A stretch of 9,857 nucleotides of DNA, taken from contig JBOFHT010000087.1 of NCBI GenBank assembly GCA_051649785.1, positions 1-9,857 on the forward strand, read 5' to 3'. Position 1 is the stretch's first letter; each line of letters begins with the position of its first letter. This DNA is from JBOFHT01 sp051649785. GTDB lineage: Archaea; Methanobacteriota; Methanobacteria; Methanobacteriales; Methanobacteriaceae. Made by a program: the position numbers and the translations under genes. The notes below the pieces were generated by a model. That model saw only the letters and a program-made list of their open reading frames with translations. It did no database searches and was not told the DNA's origin. Below, piece by piece: positions 6,579-9,857 of the stretch.

Positions 6579-9224
6579 GTGAAGTTGATTTTTAGTTATA
6601 AGTATGGAGTCTTGGTTTTAGCGATGTTACTAGCTTTTTCATTGTCTTTGTCTTGTGTTAGTGCAGGTTCTTTGATTGTGAATGAGTCTTGGACTAATGA
6701 GGATATTCAGAATGCTCTTGATGGGGATATTACTATTGATGTTTTGCATTTTGGGAAGTCTGATTCTGGTCTTTATAATGGGATTGGTTTGGTGATAAAT
6801 CGTAGTATGAGTATTTTTGCTGATACTGGTGTTGTTATTTCTGCTTATGGAGTTGAAGAATTTAAAGACTTGGCTTTTAATATTCTTTCTAGTAATGTTT
6901 TAATTAAAGGGCTTAATTTTACTGATTATGGTACTGTTATTAATATTGGTGAGCTTGATGATATTGGTGGAGTTGTTTTTACTGGTGGTTTTACTAATAT
7001 TACTATTACTAATAATATTGCGGGGTGTTTTTCTCTTTTAGTGGCTAATAGTGTTGATGGCTTTGTTATTAGTAATAATACGATTTTTGGAGATAGTTTT
7101 GATGTTGCTATTTCCATATTGGATTCTAATAATTTAAGTTTTTATAATAATACTATTTTTAATATTTCAAATGAGAATGGTGTTTCATTAAGTAATGTTA
7201 ATAATACTAATATATTTAATAATACTGTTTTCGGGGTTACTGTTTCGGGTTCTGAGAATATTAGTTTTTATAAGAATAATATTTCAGGTGCTGAGTTTTC
7301 TTCTGCTGGTATTTTTACTGTAGATTCTAGGAATGTTAATGTAAGTGAGAATAGTCTTTATATGTCAGTTATTAGGGCTTCTGGTTCTGAGAATGTTAGT
7401 ATTTCTAGGAATAATGTTTCTAGTAATGATGATTGGGGAGGTATTAGTGTTGTGGGTTCTAGAAATGTTAATGTAACTGATAATAATGTTTATAAGACTT
7501 CTGGACTTAGGGTTGAGGATTCTGATAATGTTAATATTGCTAAGAACAGTATTTCTAGTGAGGGTGAATGGGATGGTCTTATTAGTGTTGAGAGTTCTAG
7601 AAATGTTAATGTAACTAATAATAGTGCTTATAAGTCTTTAGGAGTCCAGGTTGAGGATTCTGTTAATGTTAATATTAATAAAAATAAATTAAGTAAATCT
7701 GGAGGAATTGATGTTGATAACACTAATAATGTGAAAGTTAGTGATAATAATTTAAGTGATAATGAAGGAGGTATTGGTTTTTTTAAGGTGACTGAGGGAG
7801 TGATTACTAGTAATTCAATTGTTAATTCTATTGACAATCATTATGGGATAAATGTTTTTGATTCTGGCTATGTTAATGTAAGTAATAATAATGTATCAAA
7901 AAGTGGAGGTCATGGTATTTATATATCTGGGACTTCTGATGTGAATGTAGTTAATAATAAGGTTGTTGATGGTAAAGATTCTGGTATATATATAGAATAT
8001 TCTACATTTTGTCTTGTTAAGAATAATACTATTAAAAATAATACTGAGTATGGTGTATTTGCTGAAGGAAGTGATATAGATATTTATAAAAATTATATTT
8101 CAATTCATGGAGTTGGAGTTGGATTTTCTGGGGATTATATTAAGGTACATTATAATGATATATCTAAAACAAGATATAATGGTATTGAAGTAGAAGAGGA
8201 TGATTATGATTGTATTATAAGTTATAATAATATTACAAATATCAAAAAAATAGGAATTTTTGCTTATGATTCAGAAGAACTTCTTATTTATAATAATTTT
8301 TTAAAGAATGTTTCTGTAGCTATATCTGTTAATGGGGTTTCAAATACTTTGAGTTCAAATAGGATTATGGGAATTAGGGAGTCTGGATCTTCAAGAGCTG
8401 TTGAAATTAAAGGTTCATATAATATTATTAAAAATAATTCTATAAAATCTAGTTCTGTTTATGGGATTTTTGTAGAGGGTAGTAGTAATAAATTTAGTTC
8501 AAATATTATTTCTGGAGTAGGTACTGGAATTTATATAAATGGTGGTAGTAATAGTTTGATGAATAATAATATTAGTTCTAATAAGTATGGAATATATATT
8601 GTGGGTTCTTATAACTATGTATATAAAAATATTGTAAATAAGAACAATGGTACTGGAATTAGTATTATTGGAAATTGGAACAATGTAATTAAAAATACTT
8701 TAAATAGTAAAGGAGATGGTATTAAAATAAATGGTAATGGTAATTTTCTAAGTAGTAATTCTGTTAATGTAGTAGGATATGGTGTTAAAATTAGGGGTTT
8801 TAATAATATTCTTGAAAAATCTAATATTTCTGGTGCTAGTTATGGTGTTTTTTTAGAGGGAAATACTAATAAGATGTTATTAAATAAAATTAAGTCTAAG
8901 TATTGTGGTTTTACTGTTACAGGTCATAATAACCAGTTTTCTAAAAATGTTGCTAATGGAAATGTGTTTAATGGTCTTAGATTGTGTGGAAATAAGAATA
9001 AAATTAGTAATAATGTTTTTAATAATAATAAAGATCATGGGATTAGGGTAACTGGTGATAAGAATAATATTAGTTCTAATGGTGTTGCTGTTCGTGGAAT
9101 TAAAGTAAATGGTGATAAGAATAATATAATTAAGAATAATTTAGTTAGTCGCGGAGATAATAGAAAACATACTTTGTGTGTAAGAGGATATAAAAATATA
9201 GTGAAAATGAATAAAATATGGTGA
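6576..9224 (+). CDS. ALP3: secreted NosD/PbH1-type beta-helix adhesin-like protein
   Basis: The open frame begins with two adjacent GTG codons; the second (6579, 881 aa) is better spaced from AAGGAG. Residues 1-30 are a signal peptide (hydrophobic 12-26, cleavage after CVSA). Nearly all the rest is coils of about 22-23 residues of the form 'G(I/V)x(V/I)xxSxNVN(V/I)xxNxIS', which is the parallel beta-helix (PbH1/NosD) pattern. The coils are more regular than in ALP1 and lack its GGA[IV] signature. Three long units of 44-46 residues lie between about residues 249 and 383 (SRNVNVSEN, SRNVNVTDN, SRNVNVTNN). The protein ends within the coil series (VRGYKNIVKMNKIW), with no Ig module, wall-binding repeat or membrane anchor, so it may be released or held by its neighbours. 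Asn sequons are very frequent. NosD likeness is structural only; no copper role is implied. Confidence 0.85.
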   Translation: MVKLIFSYKYGVLVLAMLLAFSLSLSCVSAGSLIVNESWTNEDIQNALDGDITIDVLHFGKSDSGLYNGIGLVINRSMSIFADTGVVISAYGVEEFKDLAFNILSSNVLIKGLNFTDYGTVINIGELDDIGGVVFTGGFTNITITNNIAGCFSLLVANSVDGFVISNNTIFGDSFDVAISILDSNNLSFYNNTIFNISNENGVSLSNVNNTNIFNNTVFGVTVSGSENISFYKNNISGAEFSSAGIFTVDSRNVNVSENSLYMSVIRASGSENVSISRNNVSSNDDWGGISVVGSRNVNVTDNNVYKTSGLRVEDSDNVNIAKNSISSEGEWDGLISVESSRNVNVTNNSAYKSLGVQVEDSVNVNINKNKLSKSGGIDVDNTNNVKVSDNNLSDNEGGIGFFKVTEGVITSNSIVNSIDNHYGINVFDSGYVNVSNNNVSKSGGHGIYISGTSDVNVVNNKVVDGKDSGIYIEYSTFCLVKNNTIKNNTEYGVFAEGSDIDIYKNYISIHGVGVGFSGDYIKVHYNDISKTRYNGIEVEEDDYDCIISYNNITNIKKIGIFAYDSEELLIYNNFLKNVSVAISVNGVSNTLSSNRIMGIRESGSSRAVEIKGSYNIIKNNSIKSSSVYGIFVEGSSNKFSSNIISGVGTGIYINGGSNSLMNNNISSNKYGIYIVGSYNYVYKNIVNKNNGTGISIIGNWNNVIKNTLNSKGDGIKINGNGNFLSSNSVNVVGYGVKIRGFNNILEKSNISGASYGVFLEGNTNKMLLNKIKSKYCGFTVTGHNNQFSKNVANGNVFNGLRLCGNKNKISNNVFNNNKDHGIRVTGDKNNISSNGVAVRGIKVNGDKNNIIKNNLVSRGDNRKHTLCVRGYKNIVKMNKIW
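7323..7680 (+). repeat. Tandem 132-138 bp repeats in ALP3
   Basis: GTTCTAGAAATGTTAATGTA, continuing ACT, is exact at 7456-7478 and 7594-7616 (shift 138 bp, 46 codons). A related copy lies 132 bp upstream of the first (from about 7323; 44 codons). GGTTGAGGATTCTG also repeats within the unit. Each unit equals two beta-helix coils, so copy-number change keeps the fold. Confidence 0.8.
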
Positions 9225-9252
9225 TTTAATTTAAAGACTTGTAGAAACCATT

Positions 9253-9286
9253 TTTTTGACTAAGTAATAGTCAAAAATATTTTTTT
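9253..9286 (+). terminator. Hairpin and T-tract terminator after ALP3
   Basis: TTTTTGACTA (9253-9262) pairs perfectly with TAGTCAAAAA (9268-9277) around a 5-base loop, followed by T7 at 9280-9286. It lies 28 bases after the ALP3 stop. Archaeal termination depends mainly on the T tract. The hairpin is symmetric enough to work on either strand. Confidence 0.7.
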
Positions 9287-9299
9287 CAAAAAATTTCTT

Positions 9300-9354
9300 T
9301 AATTTACTAAAGTAAATTATTTTAATCCCCTTTTATTTTTCATTTTTCATTTTT
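9300..9354 (+). terminator. Second hairpin with long T-rich tail
   Basis: TAATTTAC (9300-9307) pairs with GTAAATTA (9312-9319) around a 4-base loop, then T-rich sequence runs to about 9354 (TTTTAATCCCCTTTTATTTTT and similar). It would back up the first terminator of the ALP operon. Confidence 0.5.
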
Positions 9355-9486
9355 AAAATTTGGAGTTTTGATATAAATCAGCATAAAAATATAGGGTTTC
9401 TACAGGGAATTTTTAATAATATTTATTTTTTGTAACTTCTTTTAACTATTTATCATTCTAATTATATATTTTAGCAATTATTTGTG

Positions 9487-9558
9487 TTATTGATTCTGCT
9501 ATTGATTTTGGTATTGGTTCTGTTATTGATTTTGGTATTGGTTCTGTTATTGATTATA
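9487..9558. repeat. Six tandem 12-bp repeats
   Basis: Units follow the pattern (T/C/G)TATTG(A/G)TT(C/T)TG: TTATTGATTCTG, CTATTGATTTTG, GTATTGGTTCTG, TTATTGATTTTG, GTATTGGTTCTG, TTATTGATTATA. Units 2-3 and 4-5 form a 24-bp higher-order repeat differing at one base. The period is a multiple of three. Confidence 0.9.
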
Positions 9559-9635
9559 TTAATTCTAATTTTGGGAATAGTAATAATTATTCCACTATTC
9601 ATATTATTAATGTTATTTTTGTCTTTAGTTAGAGA

Positions 9636-9656
9636 CTGTCAGAATGTTACTTGCTG
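9636..9656 (+). repeat. Left terminal inverted repeat of the IS
   Basis: It begins ACTGTCA and matches the inverted right end (1325-1345) at 16 of 21 positions: 7 outer bases, then TGTTA and TTG blocks. Confidence 0.75.
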
Positions 9657-9718
9657 AGTTTTCACAAAAAAATCGTGTATTTATTTTGTTTGTTGTTTTA
9701 GTTTATTCGTCCATTAGG

Positions 9719-9857
9719 GACTTTATTTTTAAAAAGAAGGATATATAAGTTTAAATAGTTGGAGAGGCTAATATTTAACTATGACAATCAAAAAAATAAC
9801 CTCTCCAATTAAGAATTTGTCTGATGTTCAATATATATTTTGTGTTTCTGCTGAATA
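9719..9857 (+). repeat. 139-bp direct repeat, copy 2 (window end)
   Basis: Identical to 1-139 without a single mismatch, ending exactly at the last base of the window. Confidence 0.97.
9781..9857 (+). CDS. Transposase, N-terminal 25 codons only (cut by the window edge)
   Basis: The start ATG and the first 25 codons are the same as at 63, with the same promoter (9731-9748) and hairpin upstream. Whether this copy is intact or carries the TAG and the A8 frameshift cannot be seen. If the contig is circular it is simply the same gene as at 63-1341; if not, it could be a functional copy able to mobilise the broken one. Confidence 0.75.
   Translation, partial: MTIKKITSPIKNLSDVQYIFCVSAE

Larger units (their letters stand above)
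9240..9404. repeat. 10-bp inverted repeat enclosing the terminators
   Basis: TGTAGAAACC (9240-9249) is the exact reverse complement of GGTTTCTACA (9395-9404), 145 bases apart, and it encloses both hairpins. It could mark a small non-autonomous mobile element of about 165 bp or a conserved 3' structure; chance is possible in such AT-rich DNA. Confidence 0.4.
9225..9635. other. Noncoding region between ALP3 and the second IS copy
   Basis: These 411 bases hold two terminator-like hairpins followed by T tracts, a 10-bp inverted repeat (9240-9249 and 9395-9404), a TATA-like stretch near 9461-9470 and a 12-bp tandem repeat (9487-9558). No open frame of convincing gene character was found on either strand, and no tRNA or rRNA was recognised. 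Confidence 0.7.
9636..9857 (+). mobile_element. Second IS copy, left end, cut by the window edge
   Basis: The left terminal inverted repeat is at 9636-9656 (ACTGTCAGAATGTTACTTGC...). The 83 bases up to 9718 are the part missing from the first copy. From 9719 the sequence is identical to position 1 onward. The orientation is the same as the first copy, so the ALP operon lies between two direct IS copies, or the two are one copy on a circular or looped contig. Confidence 0.85.

Noticed and set aside
6576..9224. ALP3 as a copper-insertion NosD protein
   Set aside because: Only the beta-helix coil pattern is shared. There are no nos genes nearby, and the length and context fit methanogen adhesin-like proteins.
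9487..9558. CRISPR array
   Set aside because: The repeats are only 12 bp, directly abutting and degenerate, with no spacers and no cas genes nearby.
9484..9633. A 49-codon GTG open frame rich in Leu/Ile/Val resembling a membrane peptide
   Set aside because: Its hydrophobicity comes entirely from the 12-bp tandem repeat; there is no good ribosome binding site and the frame ends at the IS boundary.

Overview
The window looks like archaeal chromosome from a pseudomurein-walled methanogen of the Methanobacteriales, most likely Methanobrevibacter or Methanosphaera. This rests on extreme AT richness, archaeal TATA/BRE-type promoters (TTTATATA), GGGGAGG/GAGGGG ribosome binding sites with GTG starts, and above all three consecutive genes for very large secreted Asn/Ser/Gly-rich beta-helix 'adhesin-like proteins' (ALPs), a family expanded in these organisms. 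No database search was possible, so the genus is inference.

Layout. Positions 1-1345 are most of an insertion sequence (IS). Its DDE transposase gene is broken by an in-frame TAG and by a frameshift in an A8 tract. Positions 1346-1511 are a leader carrying a good archaeal promoter. Positions 1512-9224 hold three ALP genes on the + strand, probably one operon. ALP1 (about 1201 aa) is a Pmp-like beta-helix ending in a transglutaminase-like domain. ALP2 (452 aa) is a short beta-helix followed by an Ig-like module and a basic tail. ALP3 (881-882 aa) is a NosD/PbH1-type beta-helix. Positions 9225-9635 hold no convincing gene, but contain two terminator-like hairpins, a 10-bp inverted repeat and a 12-bp tandem repeat. 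At 9636 a second copy of the same IS begins and runs off the window.

How it may fit together. All three proteins have signal peptides and would be exported to the cell surface or medium. Beta-helix domains of this kind are thought to mediate adhesion or glycan contact. The transglutaminase-like domain of ALP1 is the only one with a visible catalytic-type signature and may tie that protein to, or act on, the pseudomurein wall; this is inference.

The first 139 bases are identical to the last 139, so the window probably corresponds to a whole contig that closes on itself. It is either a 9718-bp circle or, more likely, an assembly loop through a multicopy IS. The reconstructed IS is 1428 bp with imperfect terminal inverted repeats, and no target-site duplication is visible between its two flanks.
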